This document shows positions 17,391-25,614 of a stretch of 64,000 nt of DNA, piece after piece. Within the stretch, counting starts at the first letter, position 1, and the number at the start of each line of letters is the position of its first letter. The translations under genes were made by a program, and so were the position numbers. The notes beneath the pieces are model-generated. The model worked only from the letters and a program-made list of their open reading frames with translations, had not been told where the DNA came from and searched no databases. Origin of the DNA: Bryobacterales bacterium (GTDB taxonomy: Bacteria; Acidobacteriota; Terriglobia; Bryobacterales; Bryobacteraceae); assembly GCA_020851555.1 (NCBI GenBank), contig JADZCM010000040.1, forward strand, positions 18,756-82,755, in the 5' to 3' direction.

Positions 17391-17636
17391 CTAGCGGCGT
17401 TTTTTCCGAAGAAAAGGCGCCGCCACAGCCCACACCATGAGGAACACGAAGACGGAACCTACCACCAGGCTCGACATCGGGGTGTTCCACTTCGGCGGCG
17501 TGGGCGCCAGGCCGATCGCCAGGGCTGCCACCGCCGCCAGCACGTGCCAATACCAGGCCTTTGGGCCGGAAAAGTAGAGCACAAGCAACGCCAGGAGTGC
17601 GGAAATACTAAACGTCACGACAATCCACGTGGTCAT
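17391..17636 (-). CDS. Small membrane protein, three TM segments
   Basis: 81 residues almost entirely hydrophobic: TM1 MTTWIVVTFSISALLALLVLYF, TM2 WYWHVLAAVAALAIGLAP, TM3 MSSLVVGSVFVFLMVWAVAAPF, ending in a basic RKKRR tail, which fits a C-terminus in the cytoplasm. I do not recognise a family. It lies upstream of trpB2 on the same strand with a 91-bp gap, so it could be the first gene of that unit. Confidence 0.7.
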   Translation of the reverse strand: MTTWIVVTFSISALLALLVLYFSGPKAWYWHVLAAVAALAIGLAPTPPKWNTPMSSLVVGSVFVFLMVWAVAAPFLRKKRR

Positions 17637-17786
17637 GCATCGATCCTTTCGATCCTCTCATTCTACCCTTGGAACCACAATTGCACCAGTGGCTGTGTGA
17701 GCCGGAGATGGATCGAGGAGAAAGTACTGCTACTGCAACAAGGTGCGGCGGAGCGGAAGGGCAGCTTTGCCAGCCGCTGGGTAAAA

Positions 17787-17823
17787 ACTGCACTACGGGC
17801 GAGCAGACAGCTCCCGGTGCAGT
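17787..17823 (+). promoter_or_regulatory. Long stem-loop in the leader of the OmpA-like gene
   Basis: ACTGCAC pairs with GTGCAGT. Inside it CGGG pairs with CCCG and AGC with GCT, around an AGACA loop, giving 14 pairs with small bulges. It ends about 80 nt before the start codon. There is no T-run, so it is more likely a structured leader element than a terminator. Confidence 0.4.
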
Positions 17824-17902
17824 GCGCCTGATCCGGGTAGGGAGTGGCAATAAAACCATGCTGTACCCTGGAATTTCGAGGATCTCAAAGGAGGTCGTTT
17901 AC

Positions 17903-18640
17903 ATGAAGCGGTTTTACGCCGTGTCGCTGGTGGTCACCCTGGCCGTCGCCTTGACGGGTCTGGGATGCGCAACCAAGAAGTTCGTTAGAGAGAGTGTGTC
18001 CCCCGTCCAACAGCGGGTCGATGACCTGGAGAAGGCCAACAAGCAGCAGGACGCGAGCCTCGCCGAGTTGGAAAAGGGGGTATCCCGGGCCGATGAGCGC
18101 GCCCAAACCGCGGACTCCCGCGCCGGAGCCGCCGCCCGCGAAGCCGCCCGGGCGAACGAGCAGGCCGCCGCGGGAATCAAAGACGCGGCCGGTGCGCGTT
18201 CCCTGGCGGAGCAGGGCATCAACCGGGCGGGACAGGTGGAGAAGGGTCTCGGCACGCTGGGCGAAAGAGTGGAGAGCCTGGACAACTACAGGCTCGTCAC
18301 CTCCGAGACGGTGCAATTCAAGCTCGGCCAGGCCAGCCTGACGGACGAAGCCAGGCAGAAGCTCGACGCCCTCGCTTCCAGGGTGAGCGGCATGAAGCGC
18401 TACACCATTGAGGTGCAGGGCTACACCGATTCAACCGGCAGCCCGGAGACCAATCTCCGCTTGAGCCAGCGCCGCGCCGAAGCGGTGGTCCGCCACCTCA
18501 CCCTCGAGGGGAAGGTCCCGCTGTTCCGGGTCCAAACCATCGGTTACGGCGAGGCCAGCCCCGCCGCCGACAACAAGACCCGCGAAGGACGCGAGCAGAA
18601 CCGTCGGGTGGAAGTGCGGCTGTTCGAAGCCGGATCGTAG
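17903..18640 (+). CDS. OmpA/Pal-like peptidoglycan-binding lipoprotein
   Basis: 245 residues. Very strong Shine-Dalgarno (AAAGGAGGTC), so the ATG at 17903 is chosen over an upstream in-frame opening. The signal peptide ends in lipobox LTGLGC (Cys about residue 22). A long coiled-coil or Ala-rich helix follows (about residues 30-125, ...VDDLEKANKQQDASLAELEKG). The C-terminal OmpA domain has FKLGQASLTDEARQKLDALA, VQGYTDSTGSPETNLRLSQRRAEAV and NRRVEVRLF, which form the diaminopimelate-binding signature. Likely tethers the outer membrane to peptidoglycan. The helical spacer resembles Lpp-type rulers. Confidence 0.92.
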   Translation: MKRFYAVSLVVTLAVALTGLGCATKKFVRESVSPVQQRVDDLEKANKQQDASLAELEKGVSRADERAQTADSRAGAAAREAARANEQAAAGIKDAAGARSLAEQGINRAGQVEKGLGTLGERVESLDNYRLVTSETVQFKLGQASLTDEARQKLDALASRVSGMKRYTIEVQGYTDSTGSPETNLRLSQRRAEAVVRHLTLEGKVPLFRVQTIGYGEASPAADNKTREGREQNRRVEVRLFEAGS

Positions 18641-18686
18641 GGGCCTGCTTCCCGCATCGCGCTTCCCGCCGCCGGAGCCGGGCCGG

Positions 18687-18704
18687 CCGGCGGCTTGCCG
18701 CCGG
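18687..18704. terminator. GC hairpin between convergent genes
   Basis: CCGGCGGC-TT-GCCGCCGG lies between the ends of the OmpA-like gene and nuoI, which converge. There is no T-run on either side. It may act as a bidirectional stop, but this is weak evidence. Confidence 0.3.
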
Positions 18705-18711
18705 TGAGCCG

Positions 18712-19173
18712 CTACGGCTTGGGGGGAAGCGGGACGAGCATCTGCTCCTTGCGGTAGATCAGCGTGGAGGTGTTGTAGCCGGCGACCTCGAACCCGTGGC
18801 CGTGAGTGATGGCGTCGGTCGGGCACGCCTCCACGCAATACCCGCAGAAGATGCAGCGGTTGTAGTCGATGTTGTAGACCTTCGCGTATCTCTCCGCCCC
18901 GCTGAACCGCACGGCATCGGTATTGTCCGCCGCCTCGATATAGATGCAGTTGGAGGGACAGGCCGCGGCGCACAGGAAACAGGCCACGCATTTCTCCAGC
19001 CCGTTCTCATCCCGCTGGAGCACGTGAACGCCGCGGTAACGTTCCTGGAACTTCGGGGGCTCGTCGGGATAGTTCTCCGTAATCGTGGGAGACATCAACT
19101 CCTTGAAGGTGATGCCCATCCCCTTGGCGATGGCCGCCGCGGACTTCAGAACGTCACTGGCGCTTGCCGGCAT
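18712..19173 (-). CDS. nuoI: NADH-quinone oxidoreductase subunit I (2x[4Fe-4S])
   Basis: Carries clusters N6a/N6b between the peripheral arm and the quinone site of complex I. 153 residues with two ferredoxin motifs, CVACFLCAAACPSNC and CIFCGYCVEACPTDA, each followed by the Pro-separated fourth Cys arrangement. The N-terminal GITFKELMSPTITENYPDEPP is typical of NuoI rather than a free ferredoxin. No other nuo gene lies within the window. It follows the flavoprotein gene by 19 bp on the same strand, so they are probably co-transcribed. Confidence 0.9.
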   Translation of the reverse strand: MPASASDVLKSAAAIAKGMGITFKELMSPTITENYPDEPPKFQERYRGVHVLQRDENGLEKCVACFLCAAACPSNCIYIEAADNTDAVRFSGAERYAKVYNIDYNRCIFCGYCVEACPTDAITHGHGFEVAGYNTSTLIYRKEQMLVPLPPKP

Positions 19174-19192
19174 TCTCCAGGCCCTTCCGACT

Positions 19193-20497
19193 TCAGTCTA
19201 GCAACTTGAGCAACTCGTGCGCCGCCACGAGCACGGGGTCCCGCGCCGGCGCGAAGGGAGGCGAGTAAGCCAGGTCGAGTTGCCCGAAGTCCTCCACGCC
19301 CATGCGGCAGGTCAGCGCGGCTGCGATCAGGTTGATCCTCCCGGCCACGCCGGCTTCTCCGATGACGGCGCCGCCGAGCAACCGGTGTGTGCGGCGGTCG
19401 GCGGCCAGCGCCACGGTCGTCGGGCGTCCTTTGAAGTACTTCGCGCGGTCGAGCGCCGTGATGCTGACCGATGCCGGCTGGAAGCCCTCCTTACGCGCCA
19501 TCTCCGGAGAGAGTCCGGTCGCCGCTACGGCGAGATTCACGACCTTGACGATCGACGTGCCGGCCACGCCGCCGAAGCGTTCGCGCGCGCCCGCGGCGCA
19601 GGCGCCCGCGATGCGGCCCATCCGGTTGGCGGTCGTGCCGAGCGGGATGTAGGAAGGACGTCCGGTCACCAGGTGCAGGGCTTCCGCGCAATCGCCCGCC
19701 GCAAATACGCCTTGAAGGTTGGTCTCCATCCGCTCGTCCACGGCGATGGCGCCCGTGGCTCCCAGCCGCACGCCCGCCGCCGCGGCCAGTTCCACGTTCG
19801 GCAGGAGGCCCGTGGCGAGCACGATCATGTCACAGGGGATGTCGTTCACGCGATCCGGCTGCAGGCTGCGAACCGGGCTCTCCAGCCTCAGTTCGATCCC
19901 GGCGCGCGCCAGTTCGCCGCGGACGGCCGCGGTGACATCGTCATCGGGCCGCCCGAGCACGTGCCTGGAGGCTTCCAGCAGCGTCACCTCCAGCCCGCGC
20001 GCCCGCAGCACGTCCGCGGCCTCCAGCCCGATGTAGCCCGCTCCCACCACCACCACGCGCCGCGGCCGCCGCTCGTCGAGGCGCCGGCGAATCCTCTCGG
20101 CGTCGTCGAGCGTGTGCAACGTGAAGGCGTTGAGGAGCGGCGCCGGCCCGGCTACGGAGGTATCGGGGCGTGCGCCCGTCGCGATCACGAGCTTGTCGTA
20201 GCCCAGGCGCTCGCCTCCCGCCAGGAGGAGCTCCCGGCGGGCGTGCCGTATCTCGCTCACCGCGGCGCCCGTGCGAATTTCGATGTTGCGCTCGCGCCGC
20301 AGCCGTTCGGCGCTGTAAGCCTGCAATTCGCCCGCCGCGGGCACCCGGCCTTCGATGTAGTAAGGCAACCCGCAAGCGGCGTAGGAGATCACGTCCCCCC
20401 GCTCGAGGACCACGATCTCCAGCGACGGATCCACGCGCCGCGCCCGCGAGGCCGCGCTCAGTCCCGCGCCCATCCCGCCGATAACCGCCAGCCGCAT
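19193..20497 (-). CDS. CoA-disulfide reductase/NADH oxidase-type flavoprotein
   Basis: 434 residues. FAD-binding GGMGAGLSAASRARR at the N-terminus, then SYAACGLPYYIEG, whose single Cys (about residue 42) is the redox-active residue of CoADR and Nox-type enzymes. The NAD(P)-binding fold is VVVGAGYIGLEAADVLRARG, the second FAD motif is GVFAAGDCAE, and the C-terminal dimerisation domain follows. Reduces CoA disulfide, persulfide or O2, depending on the member. The ATG is chosen three codons inside a TTG. Upstream of nuoI in the same unit. Confidence 0.9.
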   Translation of the reverse strand: MRLAVIGGMGAGLSAASRARRVDPSLEIVVLERGDVISYAACGLPYYIEGRVPAAGELQAYSAERLRRERNIEIRTGAAVSEIRHARRELLLAGGERLGYDKLVIATGARPDTSVAGPAPLLNAFTLHTLDDAERIRRRLDERRPRRVVVVGAGYIGLEAADVLRARGLEVTLLEASRHVLGRPDDDVTAAVRGELARAGIELRLESPVRSLQPDRVNDIPCDMIVLATGLLPNVELAAAAGVRLGATGAIAVDERMETNLQGVFAAGDCAEALHLVTGRPSYIPLGTTANRMGRIAGACAAGARERFGGVAGTSIVKVVNLAVAATGLSPEMARKEGFQPASVSITALDRAKYFKGRPTTVALAADRRTHRLLGGAVIGEAGVAGRINLIAAALTCRMGVEDFGQLDLAYSPPFAPARDPVLVAAHELLKLLD

Positions 20498-20549
20498 CGA
20501 AACCAATTTATCTCGAAAGCACCGGCCGCCGCCGCCGTCCGCCGGCGGC

Positions 20550-20555
20550 TATAAT
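20550..20555 (+). promoter_or_regulatory. Candidate -10 box of the TonB-dependent receptor gene
   Basis: Perfect TATAAT in otherwise GC-rich sequence, about 115 bp before the start codon. No TTGACA-like -35 is present at the usual distance, where the DNA is pure GC. It would give a leader of roughly 105 nt. Confidence 0.4.
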
Positions 20556-20669
20556 GGCTGGAGTATGTGAAAACGTGCGGCCTCGAGGTCCGGTGAGCGC
20601 AAGGACGGGCACTGCCCGTCCTGCCGGTAGGCCTGGAGCCGCTAGCAAACAGGGAGTCAAGAAGAACAA

Positions 20670-23600
20670 ATGCGAAAGATACTAAGCGTCACAGGTGCAA
20701 TTGCTGCGCTTGCCGTTTCTCTCTATGCGCAGACGCTCGGCACGATTACCGGTGAGGTCAGGGATCCTTCCGGCGCCACCGTACCTAACGCCGCCGTGAC
20801 TGCAACCAACACTGCAACCAACGCGGTTCGCCACACGGTTTCAACCGATCAGGGGCTATACTCCTTTCCGGGCCTTGTCCCAGGCCCCTACGAGGTCAAG
20901 GTGGAGGTGACCGGCTTCCGGCCCTCCGCCCGCCGCTTGACGCTCGAGGTCCAGCAGACGGCCCGCGTCGACTTCAAGCTGGAAGTGGGACAGGTGAGTT
21001 CAGCGGTAGAGGTCTCCGCCATGGCCGCGCTGCTGGCGACCGAGAACGCCACCGTCGGCACGGTCATCGAGAACCGGCGGATCGTCGACCTGCCGTTGAA
21101 CGGCCGAAACTTCCTCCAACTGGTGGCGCTCAGTCCGAACGTGAGCTACGGCGTGGGAGGCTCCGGCACCAGCGGGCGCGTGGGCGGCACCCGCACGGGC
21201 CAGAACATGGCCATTTCGGGCATGCGCACCGTCTGGAACAACTACACGTTGGACGGGACGCCCAACAACGACCCGAACATCAATTCTTACGTCCTGCTGC
21301 CGTCGGTCGATTTCCTGCAAGAGTTCAAAGTCCAGAGCGGCATCTATCCGGCGGAATTCGGGCGTTCGGCCACTCAGATCAACGTCTCCACCAAAGGAGG
21401 GACCAACCAGTACCACGGCGCGTTTTATGAATTCGTCCGCAACGACAAGTTCGACGCGAAGTCATACGCCTTCACCGTGGCTCAGTCAACGCAGCCGAAG
21501 AACCCGTTCCAGTGGAACCAGTACGGCTTCACGTTCGGCGGTCCGGTGTGGATACCCAAGGTCTACAAAGGCACCGACAGGCTGTTTTTCAACGCCAACT
21601 ACGAGTGGTTCCGCCAGGTGACGCGAGGCAACGCTTACTACAGCACGCCGTCCTCCGCCATGCGCCAGGGGAACTACGCGGAGCTTTTGCCTGGGAACCA
21701 GCTTTGGGATCCGGTGGGGAGGTCTTACGCCGCCGACGGAAAGACCGTCGTGGCCACTCCCTTCTCAGGAAACCTCATCCCCTCCAGCAGGCTTGCGCCG
21801 CAGGCCCAGATCATGTGGGAGTTCTGGCCCGAGCCGAACCGCCCCTCGGAGAGCGCCACTCAGCTCGTACGCAACTACTACCAGGTGAATCGCGGCAGGA
21901 TCAACCGCGACCAGTTCCACCTGAGAATCGATTTCAACGAAAGCTCGACCTCTAGCTGGTTCGGCCGGTTCAGCGAGAGCGACGAGGTAGAGCTGAGTTC
22001 GGGAATTTACCTGAATGGCGGCAAGATCATGACGCAGCCGAAACAGTACATGATCGCCAACACCAGGACGCTCTCCCCGACGCTGGTCAACGAGTTCCGC
22101 TTCGGCATCACCGATCATTTCAACACCACGGGCCGGGAACTGGCAGGGATCCGAAACGTCGTGGACCAATTGAAGATTCCCGGCTTGACCACGCCGAACC
22201 CGGTCACCTGGGGCACGCCCCGGATGACGAACATCGGGAACAGCCTGAGCGGTTTTGGTGATCCGTCCGACGGCCCGTTCGTGATGACCGCCGCCACCTT
22301 CCAGGCCTCCGACGGACTGTCGCTCATTCGCGGCCGCCATTCGTTCAAATTCGGAGGCGAAGTGCGCCGCGACCGCTTCAACGAACTGGGCAATGAGTTC
22401 GGCCGCGGGTCCTTTGAGTTTCCGGGCACCATGACGCAGAACCCCAACACGAAGGTTGGAGGCTACGCCGCGGCGGATTTCTACCTCGGGTATCCCACCC
22501 GGGCGGAGGCCGCGGTGGCGAACGCCTTCCACCAGTTCCGGGCGACGTCGGTGGCGTTTTACGCCGACGATAGCTGGCGCGTCTCCAGCAAGCTGACGCT
22601 CAGCCTGGGGCTTCGCTACGAGCTCACACAGCCCTGGAAAGACCGGGCCGAGAAGTACGTCAACATCTACTTCCCGTCCTACTTCTTCCTGGGCATCAAG
22701 AACGTGGCCGATCCCAAGCTGCACCCGGTGATGGTCCGGCAAGGCAGCGGCGAGTTCTATGACGGCGTCCCGCTGCGCTACACCAACATTCAGGTAGCTC
22801 GGGATGGCCGGCTGGGCGACCGGCTGATGATGACCGACAAGAACAATTTTGCTCCACGGCTGGGGATCGCCTGGAGCCCGACCCAGAAATGGTCCGTGCG
22901 GGCGGGCGCCGGCATTTTCTACTCCCAGGAGATCGGCAATGCGCAATTCGACATGTCGCGCACCCTGGCCGGCCGCGTGGACAAGCGGAACAACACCGTT
23001 ATTCCGTCTTTCACGTGGGGGACCTTCCTCGGCACCGGCGGGGACATCGTCAACATTCCCAATCCGTACACCTGGGCCGCGCAGTACAAGCTCCCAACCA
23101 CGTTCTCGCTCAACTACATCTTGAACGTGCAGCGCCAGCTCAGCGACTCGACCATGCTCGAAGTCGGTTATGTCGGTTCCGCGTCGCGCCGGCTGCAGAG
23201 CCTGTTTGACGCCAACGCTCCTATGCCTTCCGCCGATGGGAGCACACCCGCGTCGCGCGCACCCTTTACCGAGTTCGGGGTGATCCAGATGGTGGACGGC
23301 AACGGCCGTGGGATCTACCACGGCGGCAGCCTGAAGCTGAGTCGCCGGATGGCGGCGGGCCTCACCCTGCTCGGCAGCTACACCTGGTCCAAGAGCATAG
23401 ACACGGCCAGCGGCATCCGTGGCCAGGGTGACGCCCAGTCTCCGAACGACAGCCGCTGCCTGTCGTGCGAACGCGGCGTAAGCGGCTTCAACAAGCCGCA
23501 CCGTGCCGTGACATCACTGGTCTACGAACTCCCGTTCGGCAAGGGCAGGCAGTTTGGCGCCGCCTGGAATCCCATATTGAACCACATTGCCGGGGGCTGG

Positions 23601-24062
23601 CAGGTCAGCTCCATCCTTACGTTCGAATCCGGCAATCCCGCCAACGCCAGCAGCCCGGGCGGCAGGAATTCTCTGGCCTACGTCCTCGGAGACCGGCTCA
23701 ACTGCACGGGCGAGAACTGGCGGCTTCCAAGCGGACAGCGGACGACGGGTCTGTGGTTCAATCGCGGCGCATTCGCGCTTCCCGGCCAGGGCGTGGTGGG
23801 CAATTGCGGACGCAACATCCTCATCGGCCCCGGACGCCAGTTGCTAGACGGTTCCATCCAGAAGTCTTTCCGGATTCTGGAAGGGCACTCGATCGACTTC
23901 CGCCTGGAGGGCTTCAACGTGTGGAACCACCGGGTCCTGGGGACTCCCGGCACCGGGTGGGGAAGCACGAATCCGGCGGTGCCGTCCGCTACTTTCGGCC
24001 AGATCACCGGTACGGCGGCCAGCATGAGGCAGTTGCAGTTCGGCCTGAAGTACGTATTCTGA
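20670..24062 (+). CDS. Oar-like TonB-dependent receptor with carboxypeptidase-regulatory domain
   Basis: 1130 residues, outer-membrane beta-barrel transporter. Signal peptide of about 20 residues ending LYAQ. The CarboxypepD_reg-like Ig fold spans about 22-105 (GTITGEVRDPSGATVPNAAVTATN). The plug region has VIENRRIVDLPLNGRNFLQL and MAISGMRTVWNNYTLDG, then ISTKGGTNQYHGAFYEFVRND. A long barrel ends in the aromatic LKYVF needed for BAM recognition. Such receptors are highly expanded in Solibacter-like genomes and probably import polysaccharide fragments (inference). The substrate cannot be read from sequence. The following DUF1080 gene hints at carbohydrate. Confidence 0.93.
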   Translation: MRKILSVTGAIAALAVSLYAQTLGTITGEVRDPSGATVPNAAVTATNTATNAVRHTVSTDQGLYSFPGLVPGPYEVKVEVTGFRPSARRLTLEVQQTARVDFKLEVGQVSSAVEVSAMAALLATENATVGTVIENRRIVDLPLNGRNFLQLVALSPNVSYGVGGSGTSGRVGGTRTGQNMAISGMRTVWNNYTLDGTPNNDPNINSYVLLPSVDFLQEFKVQSGIYPAEFGRSATQINVSTKGGTNQYHGAFYEFVRNDKFDAKSYAFTVAQSTQPKNPFQWNQYGFTFGGPVWIPKVYKGTDRLFFNANYEWFRQVTRGNAYYSTPSSAMRQGNYAELLPGNQLWDPVGRSYAADGKTVVATPFSGNLIPSSRLAPQAQIMWEFWPEPNRPSESATQLVRNYYQVNRGRINRDQFHLRIDFNESSTSSWFGRFSESDEVELSSGIYLNGGKIMTQPKQYMIANTRTLSPTLVNEFRFGITDHFNTTGRELAGIRNVVDQLKIPGLTTPNPVTWGTPRMTNIGNSLSGFGDPSDGPFVMTAATFQASDGLSLIRGRHSFKFGGEVRRDRFNELGNEFGRGSFEFPGTMTQNPNTKVGGYAAADFYLGYPTRAEAAVANAFHQFRATSVAFYADDSWRVSSKLTLSLGLRYELTQPWKDRAEKYVNIYFPSYFFLGIKNVADPKLHPVMVRQGSGEFYDGVPLRYTNIQVARDGRLGDRLMMTDKNNFAPRLGIAWSPTQKWSVRAGAGIFYSQEIGNAQFDMSRTLAGRVDKRNNTVIPSFTWGTFLGTGGDIVNIPNPYTWAAQYKLPTTFSLNYILNVQRQLSDSTMLEVGYVGSASRRLQSLFDANAPMPSADGSTPASRAPFTEFGVIQMVDGNGRGIYHGGSLKLSRRMAAGLTLLGSYTWSKSIDTASGIRGQGDAQSPNDSRCLSCERGVSGFNKPHRAVTSLVYELPFGKGRQFGAAWNPILNHIAGGWQVSSILTFESGNPANASSPGGRNSLAYVLGDRLNCTGENWRLPSGQRTTGLWFNRGAFALPGQGVVGNCGRNILIGPGRQLLDGSIQKSFRILEGHSIDFRLEGFNVWNHRVLGTPGTGWGSTNPAVPSATFGQITGTAASMRQLQFGLKYVF

Positions 24063-24077
24063 GGCGTTCGCCTGTAG

Positions 24078-24114
24078 AGCCCGCCCGCCTTTACGACCCG
24101 AGCGCGGGCGGGCT
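24078..24114 (+). terminator. Strong GC stem-loop after the receptor gene
   Basis: AGCCCGCCCGC and its exact reverse complement GCGGGCGGGCT flank a 15-nt loop, beginning 15 bp after the receptor stop. Only two T residues follow, so intrinsic termination is possible but not certain. Confidence 0.45.
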
Positions 24115-24141
24115 TCCATGCGGTGTGTTAGGGTCTCAGAT

Positions 24142-24771
24142 ATGAGGCTGGTAAGCGTGTTGTGCCTGCTCGCCGCGGCCGCCGGCGCGGTGGAACCAGG
24201 CTTCCAACCCCTGTTCAACGGCAGGAATCTTGACGGATGGCGGCTGGTGGGCGGCGTGGGCCCCGGCTATCTCGTCGAGGACGGCCGGATCGTCTGCCCC
24301 GCCGACGGCGGGGGCAATCTCTTCACCGTGAAAGAGTACGCCGATTTTGTCCTGCGGCTCGAGTTCAGACTGACGGGCGGCGGAAACAGCGGCATCGGCT
24401 TGCGTGCGCCTCTGGAGGGCGACGCAGCGTACCAGGGGATGGAGATCCAGGTATTGGACGACCCCGCTCCCATCTACAAGGACATTCAACCGGCTCAACA
24501 CTGCGGCTCAATCTACGGGGTCTTCGCCGCAAAACAGGGTGCGCTGAAGCCCGTGGGCGAATGGAATGAATACGAGATCGTTGCCGCCGGCAGGCGGATC
24601 AGCGTCCGGCTGAACGGAACGCTGGTGGTTGAGGCGGACCTGGACACGGTGAAAGACCCGCAGGTGCTGAGACGCCACCCCGGGCTCGCGCGCACGGCCG
24701 GCCATATCGGCCTGCTGGGCCACAAGAGCCACGTCGAGTTCAGAGCGCTGCGTGTTCGGGAGTTGCCCTAA
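24142..24771 (+). CDS. DUF1080 (3-keto-disaccharide hydrolase-like) secreted protein
   Basis: About 209 residues. Signal peptide MRLVSVLCLLAAAAGAVEPG, then the concanavalin-like DUF1080 domain: FQPLFNGRNLDGWR at the start, FVLRLEFRLTGGGNSGIGLRAP in the middle, and GHIGLLGHKSHVEFRALRVREL at the end, all characteristic. Members hydrolyse 3-keto-glycosides or bind carbohydrate in Bacteroidota and acidobacteria. The second of two in-frame ATGs is chosen because it starts the signal peptide. Follows the TonB-dependent receptor after a hairpin. Confidence 0.9.
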   Translation: MRLVSVLCLLAAAAGAVEPGFQPLFNGRNLDGWRLVGGVGPGYLVEDGRIVCPADGGGNLFTVKEYADFVLRLEFRLTGGGNSGIGLRAPLEGDAAYQGMEIQVLDDPAPIYKDIQPAQHCGSIYGVFAAKQGALKPVGEWNEYEIVAAGRRISVRLNGTLVVEADLDTVKDPQVLRRHPGLARTAGHIGLLGHKSHVEFRALRVRELP

Positions 24772-24795
24772 CCGCCGGAGATCCCGGCAAGGGAT

Positions 24796-24871
24796 TGGTG
24801 GACGGCATGGGATTCGAACCCACGACCCCGGCGTTGCGAACGCCGTGCTCTCCCAGCTGAGCTAGCCGCCC
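24796..24871 (-). tRNA. tRNA-Ala (anticodon CGC)
   Basis: 76 nt including an encoded CCA. The acceptor stem GGGCGGC pairs with GCCGTCC, giving the G3:U70 pair that is the alanine identity element. The D arm is TAGCTCAGCTGGGAGAGCA, and the anticodon loop TTCGCAA on a CGGCG/CGCCG stem reads GCG codons. The T arm contains GGTTCGAATCC. All arms fold without mismatches. Confidence 0.97.
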
Positions 24872-24914
24872 ACCGGTGGCTCAACAGACTCCAATATAAC
24901 ACGCGCCCGCCTGC

Positions 24915-24931
24915 CGCGCTAAAATAGCGCG
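24915..24931 (+). promoter_or_regulatory. -10 box inside a perfect palindrome, methyltransferase promoter
   Basis: CGCGCTA-AAA-TAGCGCG is a perfect 7-bp inverted repeat that contains the -10-like TAAAAT (24920-24925). The ATG of the methyltransferase lies 8 nt after that box, so the mRNA would be leaderless. A palindrome on the -10 is a natural operator position. Alternatively the repeat is a chance product of GC-rich flanks. Confidence 0.4.
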
Positions 24932-24933
24932 AG

Positions 24934-25614
24934 ATGGGTCGTTTCAGCCTGGCGCGGCAGCTCGAGAAGATGGAGTCCGACTGGAACCAGCGGGCGAGGG
25001 ACAACGCGCGTTACTACGTCGCAACCGGGCGCGATGACTGGACCGACGAGGAGTTCTTCCGCTCCGGTCAGGCGACGGTTGAGGAGGAGATCCTCACCGA
25101 CATGACCAACATCTGCCAGGGGCGGAATCCTCGCGACATGAAGGTCCTGGAGATCGGGTGCGGCGCCGGCCGCGTCACGCGCGCGCTGGCCGGGTTGTTC
25201 GGCGAGGTACACGCCGTGGACGTCAGCGGGGAGATGGTCGATCTGGCCCGCGGGGCGCTGGCCGGCTACCCCAACGCGCATGTCTACAAGAACAACGGGA
25301 TGGACCTGACCGTCGTCCCGGAACTCTCCTTCGACTTCGCCTTCTCCAGCATCGTATTCCAGCACATCCCCAGCCGGGAGATCATCGAAAGCTACGTCCG
25401 GGAGGTGCACCGGCTCCTTAGGCCCGGGGCGCTGTTCAAATTCCAGGTGCAAGGGTGCCCGGTAGTGGAGACGTCGCCGGAGGACACTTGGCTGGGAGTC
25501 GCCATCACGGACGAGATGGCCGTGGAAATGGCCCTGCGATACGGCTTCGATCCGCGTTACCGGCACGGCGCGGGTGAGCAGTACTTCTGGCTGTGGTATT
25601 TCAAGAAGGGCTGA
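24934..25614 (+). CDS. Class I SAM-dependent methyltransferase
   Basis: 226 residues, no signal peptide. SAM-binding motif I VLEIGCGAGRVTRALAGLF, acidic motif II end VHAVDVSGEMVDLAR, and a methyltransf_11-type motif FDFAFSSIVFQHIPSREII...EVHRLLRPGALFKFQ. The N-terminal DWNQRARDNARYYVATGRDDWTDEEFF is a segment I have seen in acidobacterial methyltransferases of unknown substrate. No Shine-Dalgarno. The start lies 8 nt after a -10-like box, suggesting a leaderless transcript. Its 3' end overlaps the convergent small gene by 14 bp. Confidence 0.88.
   Translation: MGRFSLARQLEKMESDWNQRARDNARYYVATGRDDWTDEEFFRSGQATVEEEILTDMTNICQGRNPRDMKVLEIGCGAGRVTRALAGLFGEVHAVDVSGEMVDLARGALAGYPNAHVYKNNGMDLTVVPELSFDFAFSSIVFQHIPSREIIESYVREVHRLLRPGALFKFQVQGCPVVETSPEDTWLGVAITDEMAVEMALRYGFDPRYRHGAGEQYFWLWYFKKG

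Noticed and set aside
14657..17440. A 927-codon open frame on the plus strand across three minus-strand genes
   Set aside because: It is antisense to the membrane-anchored protein, the O-methyltransferase and trpB2, all of which have recognisable domains. Long antisense frames are expected in GC-rich DNA where stop codons are rare. The translated product is Arg/Gly/Ala-rich with no family motif.
17669..17902. N-terminal extension of the OmpA-like protein
   Set aside because: It would place the lipobox signal peptide inside the protein and ignore the perfect Shine-Dalgarno before 17903.
21765..23501. A 578-codon open frame antisense to the TonB-dependent receptor
   Set aside because: Same reason: the receptor is convincing on the plus strand and the antisense product has no recognisable features.
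24072..24118. Hairpin after the receptor as an attachment site or insertion footprint
   Set aside because: No target duplication, integrase or tRNA end is adjacent. It behaves as a simple inverted repeat after a stop codon.
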